A DNA stretch of 64,000 nucleotides from Ignatzschineria indica (GTDB lineage Bacteria; Pseudomonadota; Gammaproteobacteria; Cardiobacteriales; Wohlfahrtiimonadaceae): assembly GCF_003121925.1 (NCBI RefSeq), contig NZ_QEWR01000002.1, positions 434,001-498,000 on the forward strand, given 5' to 3'. Shown piece after piece: positions 8,456 to 17,830 of the stretch (its first letter is position 1; the number at the start of each line of letters is the position of its first letter). The translations under genes and the position numbers were made by a program. The notes under the pieces were generated by a model that was not told the origin of the DNA, did no database searches, and saw only the letters and a program-made list of their open reading frames with translations.

Positions 8456-9652
8456 TTAACGCGCGCTCTGATTATTTTTAAAATCCATCGAATGGAGCTG
8501 GAGATACTTTAGAACCACCTTAGAGGTATCTTCATCCATATTGGTAAAGCCCACCATTCCGGCAAATAAGCCTGGCCAGGTATTGGTATCGTAATGCTCA
8601 GTATCGGGTTGAATATGGCAAGTACTACAACCTTTGGTATAACTTGCATTGGCGACTTCCCAGATCGGTGTAATATCCGCCATTAAGCCACCTTTTTCGA
8701 TCCAAGCAGTTCCCTTCACTCGTTGCCATTCAAGCCCTGTTAAAGGATCTTCTTTCGTCTCAACAATATTAAACTCACTATTTTGTGCAACTTCTTTATC
8801 TAAAATTGCGCTAACCATATTAAGACTATAAGCACCATAGAGAACGCGTCCATAACCCTTATTTTTGCGCCATAACTCATACTCGATCTGCTCGGCATCC
8901 CCTTTCTTATCGATAATGCGAACTTCCGTTGCCACCTCTAAGGTACCAATCGGCTCACTTAAGGACTCATCGAGATAGAGTGTCTGTGGTAGAACGTTAT
9001 AATATTCATGATTAACCGCCGTGGACTCTTTATTGGCTGAGGTTAAGAGTTTATCGAGATCTTCATTGCGGATACTCTCAACAACAGGGAGTTGATGTGC
9101 AATCCCCTTATGACACTCGATACAACTTGTATTACGACTTGCCGCGCCACGCATCTCCATCTCTGCCATAATGTCCATCTTCTCAAAAGCCATATGTTCA
9201 TAATCGTGACAAGCACGACACTCTTTTGAACCATTGGCATTTAAGCGATCCCACTCTCTTTGTGCAAGGACTAAACGCTTATCTAAGAATTTCTCTCTTG
9301 TGCCAATATCACCAGTTAAGTGTGCCCAGACCTCACGGCTTGCTTGAACCTTACGGGCAATTTTATCGGTGAAGTTATGCGGAACGTGGCAATCGGAGCA
9401 GTATGCACGCACCCCTGTACGATTCCGAAAATGGACTGTCTGCTGAAGTTCTGGATAGACATTATCTGCCATTGTGTGGCAGCTGATACAGAATGCCTCT
9501 GAGTTTGTTGCCTTTAAACCCGCATCGAAAGCATTCCAGAAGATAATGCCGGCAATAAATCCGCCGGTTACTAAAACACCGAGCCCTATACGCATGCTCG
9601 GCTTTAAAAAGAGATTGTAGAGCATCTCTTTTAATCGTCTAAATATTCCCAT
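8456..9652 (-). CDS. torC: Pentahaem c-type cytochrome, TorC/TorY (NapC/NirT family)
   Basis: The 398-residue protein has one N-terminal membrane anchor (about residues 20-40) and five CxxCH haem sites at about 55-59, 85-89, 145-149, 177-181 and 342-346. Four haems in a NapC-like domain plus one in a C-terminal domain is the TorC/TorY plan. It takes electrons from menaquinol and passes them to the periplasmic reductase encoded next. I chose the ATG at 9652, which has AAGGGA upstream, over an upstream extension at 9709. The gene sits between torE and torA. Confidence 0.92.
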   Translation of the reverse strand: MGIFRRLKEMLYNLFLKPSMRIGLGVLVTGGFIAGIIFWNAFDAGLKATNSEAFCISCHTMADNVYPELQQTVHFRNRTGVRAYCSDCHVPHNFTDKIARKVQASREVWAHLTGDIGTREKFLDKRLVLAQREWDRLNANGSKECRACHDYEHMAFEKMDIMAEMEMRGAASRNTSCIECHKGIAHQLPVVESIRNEDLDKLLTSANKESTAVNHEYYNVLPQTLYLDESLSEPIGTLEVATEVRIIDKKGDAEQIEYELWRKNKGYGRVLYGAYSLNMVSAILDKEVAQNSEFNIVETKEDPLTGLEWQRVKGTAWIEKGGLMADITPIWEVANASYTKGCSTCHIQPDTEHYDTNTWPGLFAGMVGFTNMDEDTSKVVLKYLQLHSMDFKNNQSAR

Positions 9653-9783
9653 GATTATATCCCTTAATCTAATAATTCTCTGTGGGATCTCATCTCTCAT
9701 CACTATCAATCATCATCTTTGTATATCTTGAATTGATAGATTCGCCCATTCAATAACAGATAACAAAATCATATCTGCGAAAA

Positions 9784-9849
9784 TCGCTAATGCTAATAAT
9801 TAGATAGCGAAAAGTGGATAACAAAAACTATTGCAGCGATAATGCTGCA
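9784..9849 (-). other. Two hairpins in the torE-torC spacer
   Basis: TCGCTA (9784-9789) pairs with TAGCGA (9805-9810), and TGCAGC (9832-9837) pairs with GCTGCA (9844-9849). They lie in the 273-bp gap between torE and torC. They may set the ratio of the two products through RNA stability or partial termination; no T-run makes them clear terminators. Confidence 0.4.
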
Positions 9850-9925
9850 GTTGATAAGTAGGTTGATGTTGTAGTGATGAGTCAAAATAAGATCACTGAC
9901 TGTCTGATTGCTCTATAGCATCCGC

Positions 9926-10096
9926 TTATGCCGGCGGTCCCCAGAAGAGCAGCTGCATAATCCAAACGCCTAACCCATAAGCACCAATAAGACAGAATGC
10001 GAGGAGCGGTAAGATAACAATCATCAATAGTAGAAAACGGCGCCAATCACTGCCGGCATTTCCCTCTTTATTATGTAATAGATTACTGTTTTTCAT
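9926..10096 (-). CDS. torE: TorE/NapE-like small membrane protein
   Basis: This 56-codon gene is easily missed. It encodes a short polar N terminus (residues 1-20), one hydrophobic helix (about 21-52) and a C-terminal tail reading L-L-F-W-G-P-P-A. Single-helix proteins of this size with an F-W-G-P-like end are typical of the TorE/NapE family. The ATG at 10096 has a strong AGGGGG site upstream. It is the first gene of a torE-torC-torA-torD order known from other gammaproteobacteria. The family's molecular role is still unclear; it presumably sits beside the cytochrome in the inner membrane. Confidence 0.8.
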   Translation of the reverse strand: MKNSNLLHNKEGNAGSDWRRFLLLMIVILPLLAFCLIGAYGLGVWIMQLLFWGPPA

Positions 10097-10576
10097 TATG
10101 AACCCCCTTAAAATTCATCAATGACTTTAAAATGACGGCACGCTAATCGCACCACAATCTTGTAGATCATTTAAGGGGAGTAGAGTGACACTCAATATAA
10201 GATTAAGTAGCGAAATAAAATTGCTGAACCACTCATCACTTGTAGCAGAGGTGCAATCATCTGATTGCCCATTGATAGTAGAACTTCAAAGCAGAACCCT
10301 ATACCGCCTGCCCTAAAGAAACCTCGAGATGATCAATATCCCTTAACTGATCTATTCGATTATCTCTATTGACCTAAATCGCTTACACTAACAGAAGAAA
10401 TCAATAGAGATAATTCAATAGATTCTCAAGCGTCGGGATCTTTAAGCTTCTGAAAAGCTATCTCTTTCTTGAGCCACTCTCTCCTTTTGACTATAGCAGA
10501 GATCATCTTTCTCTTCACTCTTTGCTCTATGTCAATTGATATAGATTAATTTTAGATGCAATTGTAAGGAAAATAG
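10097..10576. other. Intergenic promoter region between torE and a divergent SDR gene
   Basis: This 480-bp gap should hold the promoters of the tor operon (minus) and the SDR gene (plus). A short palindrome GAGTGACACTC is present at about 10184-10194. A near-FNR sequence (TTGAT, 4 bp, ATTAA) lies at 10536-10549, one base off consensus, but is nearer the SDR gene. I saw no small gene and no clear TorR boxes. Confidence 0.4.
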
Positions 10577-11608
10577 ATGAATAATCGTTTAAATAATCAA
10601 CAGATTCTCATTATTGGTGCCGGTTGGGCAGGACTTCCATTAGCTCAATTATTAACATTTCATGGGGCGGATGTGATAGCAACAAAACGGGAGATTCCAT
10701 CACAATTAGAGCGGGAGATTAAGGCAGCAACTAGCACTTATTCAGGAAGTTTACAATTAAAATCGCTCTCTGAAAGAGAGCTCTTTCAAGAAGAGACTCA
10801 ATCACAAATGGAGTCCTATTTTCAGGATCGAACCATTATCATTACGATTCCGCCCTCCCCCTTCATAGATAATAAAAAAGAAAAGTGGGAAAACAAAAAA
10901 CCGATAGATCAAGAGGCCTCCCATCAAACACCGGCACCCACCTACGGTGAGATGATCGGTAGAATCGTTGAGTTAGCAGAGATTTACCAAGCACGTGAGC
11001 TGCTCTTTTTAAGTTCTACCTCCCTCTATGGCGCAACCAGTGGGTTAATCCATGAAGAGATCCCACCGCTTCCTCAAACTCAAAATGCAAAAGCAATTCT
11101 AACTGCCGAGATAGTAATCCGCAGCAGCAAGATTCCGAGCACCATTCTTCGTTTAGGGGGGCTCATCGGCAATGGTCGCCATCCTATCTTCTCTCTTGCC
11201 GGGCGAGAAGAGATTAAATCTCCCTATGATGCGATCAACTTACTCCACATTGAAGATCTCTTAAGCGCTATTGCGACACTTATCGCGCAGCAAGAGAGAA
11301 AAAATAATAAGAACCCCAAAGAGATTGAGATAATCGATAGAATCTACAATCTTGTTACCCCACTTCATCTCGAACGTAAGAGCTATTATCAAGCGATGGC
11401 TAAAAAGCTTGATCTCCCCTTACCGCAATTTGAGACGCCTAAACCGCTCTTAAAGCGTATTATCGATGGTGGGAAGATCACCCATGAGACTGATTTTATC
11501 TATCAACAACTAGATCTCATCAACGCACCACTAACACCTTTGACACCATTAACATCATTAACCCCAAAGCATATTGAATCGATCAAGATTTTTTCTATAG
11601 ATCAGTGA
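10577..11608 (+). CDS. YeeZ-like NAD(P)-binding SDR/epimerase-family protein
   Basis: The 343-residue protein has an N-terminal Rossmann motif G-A-G-W-A-G-L-P-L-A at about residues 15-24 and a central L-F-L-S-S-T-S-L-Y-G segment typical of atypical extended SDRs such as YeeZ. The G-W-x-G-x-P-L-A pattern is characteristic of that group. The exact reaction is unknown. An unusual feature is the C-terminal tail, where P-L-T repeats (A-P-L-T-P-L-T-P-L-T-S-L-T) arise from imperfect 9-bp DNA repeats at about 11526-11570. The gene stands alone between the tor operon and a membrane-protein gene. Confidence 0.75.
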   Translation: MNNRLNNQQILIIGAGWAGLPLAQLLTFHGADVIATKREIPSQLEREIKAATSTYSGSLQLKSLSERELFQEETQSQMESYFQDRTIIITIPPSPFIDNKKEKWENKKPIDQEASHQTPAPTYGEMIGRIVELAEIYQARELLFLSSTSLYGATSGLIHEEIPPLPQTQNAKAILTAEIVIRSSKIPSTILRLGGLIGNGRHPIFSLAGREEIKSPYDAINLLHIEDLLSAIATLIAQQERKNNKNPKEIEIIDRIYNLVTPLHLERKSYYQAMAKKLDLPLPQFETPKPLLKRIIDGGKITHETDFIYQQLDLINAPLTPLTPLTSLTPKHIESIKIFSIDQ

Positions 11609-11698
11609 TACACTAATGTGCGGAATTTAACTCTATGGCTGGATCAATATTGCCGGCTTATTCCGATTAGATAAAGCAGTTTTCTGGAGCTTATAAAT

Positions 11699-12709
11699 AT
11701 GTCACAATCCCCTTCCAATCTGCCCAAAAAAATCTCTTTTCGAGACAGCTTCGTCTTTGTCTTTAGCATGGCTATCAGCGCACTGATTGCCGCACAATTT
11801 ATTGGTCTACATGCGGCAATCGCCTGGACCTCATTTTCGGTGCTCTGTACCTATGCGCTCTACAATGCTAAACCTGATCGGAGCAATCTTCTCTATGTGG
11901 CATTGTGGATCATATTGATCTTCAGCAGTAGTTATATTGGTCAACTATTTCATCTCACTTGGAAGTTCTATCTCTTTCTCTTTATTATTAGCTACTTCTA
12001 CTACTACCTTTTTGGAAGAGATCCTGTCTTTGATCGAGCAATTCGCTTTGTCATTATTTTTGCAACAATCGGTACTGCTCTACCGATAGCAGATAATCAA
12101 CTTGCGATTGGTGGTGCGATCGGTACGCTCTCGGCACTGCTTATCTCCCACTATCTTCTACGAAAAGAGATCGATCTTGAAGCCTTTAAACAGGGGATCT
12201 TTACCCATGAGCTCTTCCGACTCGATACGAATCTCATCCCGCGAGCTTTTATCTATAGTTCAGGATTATTTTTAAGCCTGATTATTCCTCAAATGTTAGG
12301 AATCGAAAAAAATTACTGGGCAACAATCACATTCTTAATGGTAATGCCGCCCAAAGCAATGACCGTTATTCATAATACTTGGTTACGCTTCTGGGGAAGT
12401 GTGATTGCCGTAATCGCACTCTTTATTCTCTTTCAGATATCCCTCCATATCCCGATCAATAGACTCTATATCATGGTCGCTCTTCTCTTCTTTTTCGCTT
12501 TTCTTCTCCCCATCTGCTTTAAACAGAGTTATCTTATCGTCACGCTCGGCGTTACTTGTTATAGCTTGGTACTTGTTGAATTAGGCATGTATTGGGATCA
12601 TCCTCCAAAGGTTGAGCTATTGATAGATCGTATTATCGAGACCTTTATCGGTGGTATTATCGCCATCATTATCAGTTTAATTCTCAAAGTATTGCGAGAA
12701 GATAGCTAA
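11699..12709 (+). CDS. FUSC-family inner-membrane protein
   Basis: The 336-residue protein is almost entirely hydrophobic, with about nine to ten membrane segments. Its arrangement recalls the aromatic-acid/fusaric acid resistance (FUSC/DUF2955) family. Two related halves are apparent, each with a Y-W-A/A-W-T-like start (A-I-A-W-T-S-F near 41 and K-N-Y-W-A-T-I near 206). Such proteins are believed to export organic acids, often with a periplasmic adaptor, but no adaptor gene is nearby. The substrate is unknown. Confidence 0.6.
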   Translation: MSQSPSNLPKKISFRDSFVFVFSMAISALIAAQFIGLHAAIAWTSFSVLCTYALYNAKPDRSNLLYVALWIILIFSSSYIGQLFHLTWKFYLFLFIISYFYYYLFGRDPVFDRAIRFVIIFATIGTALPIADNQLAIGGAIGTLSALLISHYLLRKEIDLEAFKQGIFTHELFRLDTNLIPRAFIYSSGLFLSLIIPQMLGIEKNYWATITFLMVMPPKAMTVIHNTWLRFWGSVIAVIALFILFQISLHIPINRLYIMVALLFFFAFLLPICFKQSYLIVTLGVTCYSLVLVELGMYWDHPPKVELLIDRIIETFIGGIIAIIISLILKVLREDS

Positions 12710-12803
12710 TACCCCTATAAAAATGCATACAGTAATGATCTCCGGCAACTCAACAGCTCTCTTCGCTTCAATTTACTTCAATTAATCTCAATTAATCTCG
12801 ATT

Positions 12804-13050
12804 AATCATTCTTAAGATGATTCGTTGAGGGGCGGGAGCCGACCATCTCGCTCTTTTCATCCCCGTATGCCCGCAATTTGGCATGCCCGTGATTAAACAT
12901 TAATAATGTCGGAAATAATGTCAGAAATAGTATCTTTAAAATAATCTATCTTACGAGTAATAAAATTGCCGTCCTGCCGGCGCGTAATCTCTGGAAGTAC
13001 GCGATAGTAAGATCCGGCAGCGTTCAGCCCCTGTTGCTTCTGTTTCAATC
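12804..13050. repeat. Tandem repeat unit 1 of 3 (247 bp)
   Basis: First of three head-to-tail copies in the 890-bp gap between the FUSC gene and betT. It differs from the others by point changes and a 12-bp insertion near 12910 that duplicates a neighbouring segment. On the minus strand all units contain the same short frame ending in D-T-I-S-D-I-I-N-V-stop, and the insertion keeps that frame by adding four residues (I-S-D-I). No ATG start is present. Confidence 0.9.
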
Positions 13051-13285
13051 AATCATTCTTAAGAAGATTCGTTGAGGGGTGGGAGTCGACCATCTCGCTC
13101 TTTTCACCACCGTATGCCCACAATTTGGCATGCCCGTGATTAAACATTAATAATGTCGGAAATAGTATCTTTAAAATAATCCTTCTTACGAGTAATAAAA
13201 TTGCCCTCCTGCCGGCGCGTAATCTCTGGAAGTACGCGATAGTAAGATCCGGCAGCATTCAGCCCCTGTTGCTTCTGTTTCAATC
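13051..13285. repeat. Tandem repeat unit 2 of 3 (235 bp)
   Basis: Second copy, joined directly to units 1 and 3. Substitutions relative to the others are scattered. In the shared minus-strand frame they change Asp to Glu and Ile to Lys but introduce no stop inside the roughly 46-codon frame. A longer frame over this unit joins two unrelated phases and is not taken as a gene. Confidence 0.9.
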
Positions 13286-13520
13286 AATCATTCTTAAGAA
13301 GATTCATTGAATGGCGGGAGCCGACCATCTCGCTCTTTTCACCACCGTATGCCCACAATTTGGCATGCCCGTGATTAAACATTAATAATGTCGGAAATAG
13401 TATCTTTAAAATAATCTTTCTTACGAGTAATAAAATTGCCGTCCTGCCGGCGCGTAATCTCTGGAAGTACGCGATAGTAAGATCCGGCAGCGTTCAGCCC
13501 CTGTTGCTTCTGTTTCAGTC
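13286..13520. repeat. Tandem repeat unit 3 of 3 (235 bp)
   Basis: Third copy, ending just before the betT terminator. It carries the same GCCGGCGCG core and the same minus-strand frame (S-Y-Y-R-V-L-P-E-I-T-R-R-Q). No transposase, terminal inverted repeats or target duplication were seen around the array. Confidence 0.9.
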
Positions 13521-13544
13521 ACCGCTAATTGATAAAAAAACGTT

Positions 13545-13576
13545 AAAAAAGAGCGTAACTTTAATAAGCTACGCTC
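13545..13576 (-). terminator. Intrinsic terminator of betT
   Basis: GAGCGTA (13551-13557) pairs with TACGCTC (13570-13576). On the minus strand the stem is followed by a run of T residues (13550-13545), 23 bp past the betT stop. Confidence 0.8.
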
Positions 13577-13599
13577 CTTATCATACTCTAGAGTATCGA

Positions 13600-15747
13600 T
13601 TATGATTCGTTGGGGTTTGAGCCTACATCATAATCTGAAGGGACCTCAAAGTTCTGTATGAAGTAGTGATGACTTGTGTACTGGTCAACAATATCATTCA
13701 TAATATTCTCTTTGGTATATCCCATAATGTCATATCCCTTACTTCCATCATCAAGATAGACTTCCGCGCGGAAATATTTCTGATTCTCTTGATCTGATTC
13801 CTCATCAAGTAGTGTAAAGCTTGGTTTGAGATAATGTTTCGCTTTAACACGATAGATAAAGTTTGCATTATCACCATGATCGATCTCAAGAGAGATATCC
13901 CCTTCCTCTTCTAAATGAAGGTTAACAGGTAAGCCTTGCTTGATAAATTCTAATTTAACCTCTTCAAAGGCGGGAACAACAACTAGCTCCATAAAGCGTA
14001 AGACATTATCACGACGCGGATAGACCGTCACGTTACGTAGACGTTTCTGCCAACCACCAGAATCTCGAGTACTCGGCTGAACATACATATTCGCTTTATT
14101 ACGAATATCGATCTTACCAAAGTCCATACGAAGTGCTTTAAAGAGTCCATAGACTGAGATCAAAATCACAATACTAAAGGGGAACGCACTCATAGTCGAA
14201 ACCGCTTGTAATGATCCTAAGCCGCCATTAAGAAGCAGAACAATAGCAATTAAACCAGTAATTGAACCCCAGAAGATACGCTGCCAGAGTGGTGTAACTG
14301 CCACATCTTTCTTACTTGCTAACATATCCATCACTAAAGCACCCGAGTCAGCACTCGTCACAAAGAAGACCGCAACCATCACAACAGCAATAAAGGAGAT
14401 CGTTCCGCGAATCCACTCTGCCGGAATAATTGTCTGAACTGCTTCTGCTACAGGGAAATGACTAATAAAGGCAAAGAGCGCTTTAGAACTACCATCAGGA
14501 CCTAAAAGTGTCTCTTTAAGTTCGGTAACACCATCTGATGCAATCATATCGATCGCGGAGTTACCAAATGTTGTCATCCAGAAGAAGGTAAATCCTGCAG
14601 GAATTAAGAGAACGCCACCGACGAAGTTACGAATAGTACGACCACGTGAGATCTTTGCAATAAACATCCCCACAAATGGTGACCAAGCAATCCACCAACC
14701 CCAATAGGAGATTGTCCAGCCCCCTAACCAACCTTCAATCTGCTCCTTCATCGCAGGAGATGAAGCCGCTTCATAACTATACATATTGAAAGTGCTATTG
14801 AAAATTGATGAGAAATATTGGCCAATATTTTGCATTAATACTTCTAAAAGGAAGAGTACTTTACCCCCAAAGAGGAAGATAAAGAGCACTAAAGCAAAGG
14901 CTAAAATAAGATTGAGCTCCGAAAGGATCTTAATTCCTTTATCTAATCCCATTGAGACAGAAAGTGTTGCACAAGCAGTTGTGATAATAATTAAGATCAC
15001 TTGTGTCGGCGATGCAACAGGAATTGCAGGGAATAGGTAGTTTAGACCTGTATTGATCTGCATAACCCCGAAGCCGAGTGTTGTAGCAACCCCGAAGACT
15101 GTACCGATCACCGCAAAAGTATCGATCGCATCTCCCCAACGACCATAGATACGATCACCGATCATCGGATAAAGTGCTGAACGCACTGCCAATGGAAGAT
15201 TCAATCTAAAGCTAAAGTAAGCCAAAATAAGACCGACGATACCATAAATCGCCCAAGCATGAATTCCCCAGTGGAAGAAGGTGATATTCATCGCTGATTT
15301 AGCAGCTTCAATAGTCTCAGGTGTTCCAACTGGAGGATTGAGGTAGTGAAGTAATGGCTCTGCCACCCCGAAGAACATGATTCCGATCCCCATCCCTGTT
15401 GAGAAGAGCATCGCGAACCAACTGCGATCGCTATAAGCCGGCTCAGAATGGTCAGGACCTAACTTAATAGCTCCATAACGACTCAATGCGACAAAGATAA
15501 ATGCGATTAATATGATTCCTACCGCAAGAAGATAATACCAACCGAGATTCTCGGTAATCCAGCCAAGTGCCCCACTAAAAAATGCCGGAGCATCGGGTAG
15601 AAAGAGCGCTAAAGCGATAATAATAAAAATGATAATATTTGCGCTAATAAAGACGGGGAGATGAAGCGATGAAAATAGACCACTATTTTCACCGGGTTGA
15701 TCGCCCTCTTTGTCTGGCAATTTTCCTCTAATATTTGTTGCTACCAT
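13600..15747 (-). CDS. betT: BCCT-family choline/betaine transporter (BetT-like)
   Basis: The 715-residue protein has the twelve-helix BCCT core. The family signature, rich in tryptophan and glycine, is visible as W-G-W-W-I-A-W-S-P-F-V-G-M-F near residues 340-360, and G-M-G-I-G-I-M-F-F-G is present near 115-125. A long cytoplasmic C-terminal domain (about residues 550-715) follows. That tail is typical of BetT, where it helps sense osmotic stress; E. coli BetT is 677 residues. It should import choline or a related quaternary amine using the ion gradient. No bet oxidation genes are adjacent, so the substrate is inferred from family alone. The gene is monocistronic, with its own terminator. Confidence 0.85.
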   Translation of the reverse strand: MVATNIRGKLPDKEGDQPGENSGLFSSLHLPVFISANIIIFIIIALALFLPDAPAFFSGALGWITENLGWYYLLAVGIILIAFIFVALSRYGAIKLGPDHSEPAYSDRSWFAMLFSTGMGIGIMFFGVAEPLLHYLNPPVGTPETIEAAKSAMNITFFHWGIHAWAIYGIVGLILAYFSFRLNLPLAVRSALYPMIGDRIYGRWGDAIDTFAVIGTVFGVATTLGFGVMQINTGLNYLFPAIPVASPTQVILIIITTACATLSVSMGLDKGIKILSELNLILAFALVLFIFLFGGKVLFLLEVLMQNIGQYFSSIFNSTFNMYSYEAASSPAMKEQIEGWLGGWTISYWGWWIAWSPFVGMFIAKISRGRTIRNFVGGVLLIPAGFTFFWMTTFGNSAIDMIASDGVTELKETLLGPDGSSKALFAFISHFPVAEAVQTIIPAEWIRGTISFIAVVMVAVFFVTSADSGALVMDMLASKKDVAVTPLWQRIFWGSITGLIAIVLLLNGGLGSLQAVSTMSAFPFSIVILISVYGLFKALRMDFGKIDIRNKANMYVQPSTRDSGGWQKRLRNVTVYPRRDNVLRFMELVVVPAFEEVKLEFIKQGLPVNLHLEEEGDISLEIDHGDNANFIYRVKAKHYLKPSFTLLDEESDQENQKYFRAEVYLDDGSKGYDIMGYTKENIMNDIVDQYTSHHYFIQNFEVPSDYDVGSNPNES

Positions 15748-16197
15748 CTGTTTTTAACATCCTTTCTCTCCCTCTAGTGGAGAGTCTTTCCTAAGAGCCC
15801 TATGCCCTTAGTTTTAATAGAGATTTTTTAATTTGACGTCGAAATAGTAACACAAAATCAATGATTTCTCATGGTTTTGCACTTTTCAACCTTAAAAGTT
15901 GCACAAATTTCGCACAACAAAATAGGCGATTAAATCTCCTTAAAAAATATCTTTTTTCATAAGTAGTATCGATCGATCCATCCCTTTAACTTCGTTTCTT
16001 GATAACCTAAAATTGATGAAAAGAGGCTTTTCATGCGCAATTTGCAAGATTCACCTCTAAAAAGCTGAGAATTCATACCCTTTAAGAAAGTTAAAAAGAT
16101 TGATATAGCTCACCTATTTAGAAGAGATAAAATTATCTTCATAATATTTATACAATAACTTGACACAAAAATCGCTATTTTTTGCTTCTTTTTTACA
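15748..16197. other. Intergenic region upstream of betT
   Basis: AT-rich 450-bp spacer that should contain the betT promoter. TTTGCAC-like and GCACAA-like motifs recur between about 15875 and 15925, with an imperfect dyad in between (GCACTTTT to AAAAGTTGC). No gene was recognised. Confidence 0.4.
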
Positions 16198-16223
16198 CAA
16201 AAAAACCTCTTCCGAAGAAGAGG
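16198..16223 (-). terminator. Intrinsic terminator of purD
   Basis: CCTCTTC (16206-16212) pairs with GAAGAGG (16217-16223) around a CGAA loop. On the minus strand a run of seven or more T residues follows. It lies 56 bp past the purD stop. Confidence 0.85.
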
Positions 16224-16278
16224 CTCTTTAACCGAGATCTCTCTCATATTGATTTCAATATTGATCGATCAATATCAA

Positions 16279-17544
16279 TTATTGGCGATTAAACTGCTTA
16301 TGCCCAATATCGGAGCGATAGAAAGTATGGGGAACTTCTAATGCTTTCATATTGCGATATGCTTTCTCATAAGCGCTTTTAAAATCATCTGCAATAGCAA
16401 CATTGAGAAGGATACGGCCGCCATCACTCAACAACACTCCATTCTCTTCCCTAACGCCGGCATAGAAAATCAATTCATCTTCACCATTAAGGTTCAATTT
16501 TTTCAATGGATGGCCCGTATTGGGATGATCGGGATAACCTTCAGAAGCAAGCACAACGCCGATCGCATATTGTGGACGCCACTTAATTTCCGGCAAAGGC
16601 TTCTCCGTTAAAAGATTATAGATAATCTCAATCAGATCACTCTCTAAAAGTGGGAGAATAATTTGCGCTTCGGGATCGCCAAAGCGAGCATTAAATTCAA
16701 TTACCTTAAAACCTTCTGCTGTGCGGAAGAGCCCACCATAGAGAAATCCTGTATATGGCATTCCCTCACTGCTCAAGCCATCGACAATCGGTTGCATAAT
16801 TTTAGCAACAGCTTCCGAAACTTCAGGGCTATCTGCTCCGAAAGTAGGTGCATAAGCGCCCATCCCCCCGGTATTAGGTCCTTCATCATTATCGTATGCA
16901 CGTTTATGATCTTGCGCCATCACCATCGGAATCACCGTTCCATTATGGACAAAGCACATTAAAGAGAACTCTTCTCCAACCAGCATCTCTTCAATTAAGA
17001 TACAGCTGCCCGCCTCACCAAACTTATTGCCTTCGAGCATATCGTCGATAGTTGCTAATGCCTCTTCCATCGTTTCAGGAATCACAACCCCTTTTCCGGC
17101 AGCTAAACCATCTGCTTTAATCACAATAGGAAGTCCAATCTCTCCCACATATGCTTTCGCCATTTCGCTATCGGTAAAGCTCTCTGAATGGGCGGTAGGC
17201 GCACCATATTTCACCATCATCTTTTTGGAGAAATCTTTACTGCCCTCAATCTGAGCCGCGGCTTTATCAGGCCCCCAGACCAATAATCCTCGACGCTTAA
17301 ACTCATCAGCAACGCCGGCAACAAGACTTGCTTCAGGGCCAATAATCGTCAGATCGATCCCCTCTTTTTCTGCAAAATCCGCAAGTGCAATAGGATCAGT
17401 TTCCGAAAGCGCAACTAATGTTGCATCCTCTGTCATTCCCGCATTGCCGGGTGCAACAAAAACCTCAGAGACTAATGGGCTCTTCTTACTCTTCCACGCA
17501 AGCGCATGCTCACGGCCACCTTTACCTACAATTAATACTTTCAT
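16279..17544 (-). CDS. purD: Phosphoribosylamine-glycine ligase
   Basis: The 421-residue ATP-grasp enzyme joins phosphoribosylamine to glycine with ATP, the second step of purine synthesis. The N terminus carries G-K-G-G-R-E-H-A near residues 7-14, the ATP-grasp part has G-L-A-A-G-K-G-V near 145-152, and N-T-G-G-M-G-A-Y lies near 224. These are standard PurD features and the length is normal. It is separated by about 9 kb from the rest of the purine operon, with its own promoter region and terminator. Nothing in it looks damaged. Confidence 0.96.
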   Translation of the reverse strand: MKVLIVGKGGREHALAWKSKKSPLVSEVFVAPGNAGMTEDATLVALSETDPIALADFAEKEGIDLTIIGPEASLVAGVADEFKRRGLLVWGPDKAAAQIEGSKDFSKKMMVKYGAPTAHSESFTDSEMAKAYVGEIGLPIVIKADGLAAGKGVVIPETMEEALATIDDMLEGNKFGEAGSCILIEEMLVGEEFSLMCFVHNGTVIPMVMAQDHKRAYDNDEGPNTGGMGAYAPTFGADSPEVSEAVAKIMQPIVDGLSSEGMPYTGFLYGGLFRTAEGFKVIEFNARFGDPEAQIILPLLESDLIEIIYNLLTEKPLPEIKWRPQYAIGVVLASEGYPDHPNTGHPLKKLNLNGEDELIFYAGVREENGVLLSDGGRILLNVAIADDFKSAYEKAYRNMKALEVPHTFYRSDIGHKQFNRQ

Positions 17545-17704
17545 CTATAAAGTTATCCTAAATGAATGTTAAATGAATCGATTTCAACGATGATCAAGGA
17601 TCGCAAGATTATTATCGGCTTGTGATCCATCCTCTCCCAATAATTCCCGAAAGTATAGCATAGATGCCCTTAGGTTAAAGGTAGAAACAGATTGAAAAAT
17701 CCCA

Positions 17705-17732
17705 TTAGAATATTAAGAAAAAGCTGTATAAT
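17705..17732 (+). promoter_or_regulatory. Probable promoter of the Pmp3-like gene
   Basis: A perfect TATAAT lies at 17727-17732, preceded by TG, with a weak TTAGAA at 17705-17710 sixteen bases upstream. It is about 100 bp upstream of the small membrane-protein gene. Confidence 0.5.
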
Positions 17733-17830
17733 CGCGCTATTCAGTATATAATTGAGAATAATTTATTTTATTAAAACCTGTTCGATTGATTGTTTCGATT
17801 CAATTCATTATAAAAAGAGAGAGTACGATT

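Noticed and set aside
10536-10549. FNR-like box before the SDR gene
   Set aside because: One mismatch to consensus, and it lies about 440 bp from torE, next to the wrong gene; kept only as a note.
13049-13258. 69-codon minus-strand frame over tandem repeat unit 2
   Set aside because: The frame joins segments in a phase different from the one conserved among the three repeat units and has no ribosome site.
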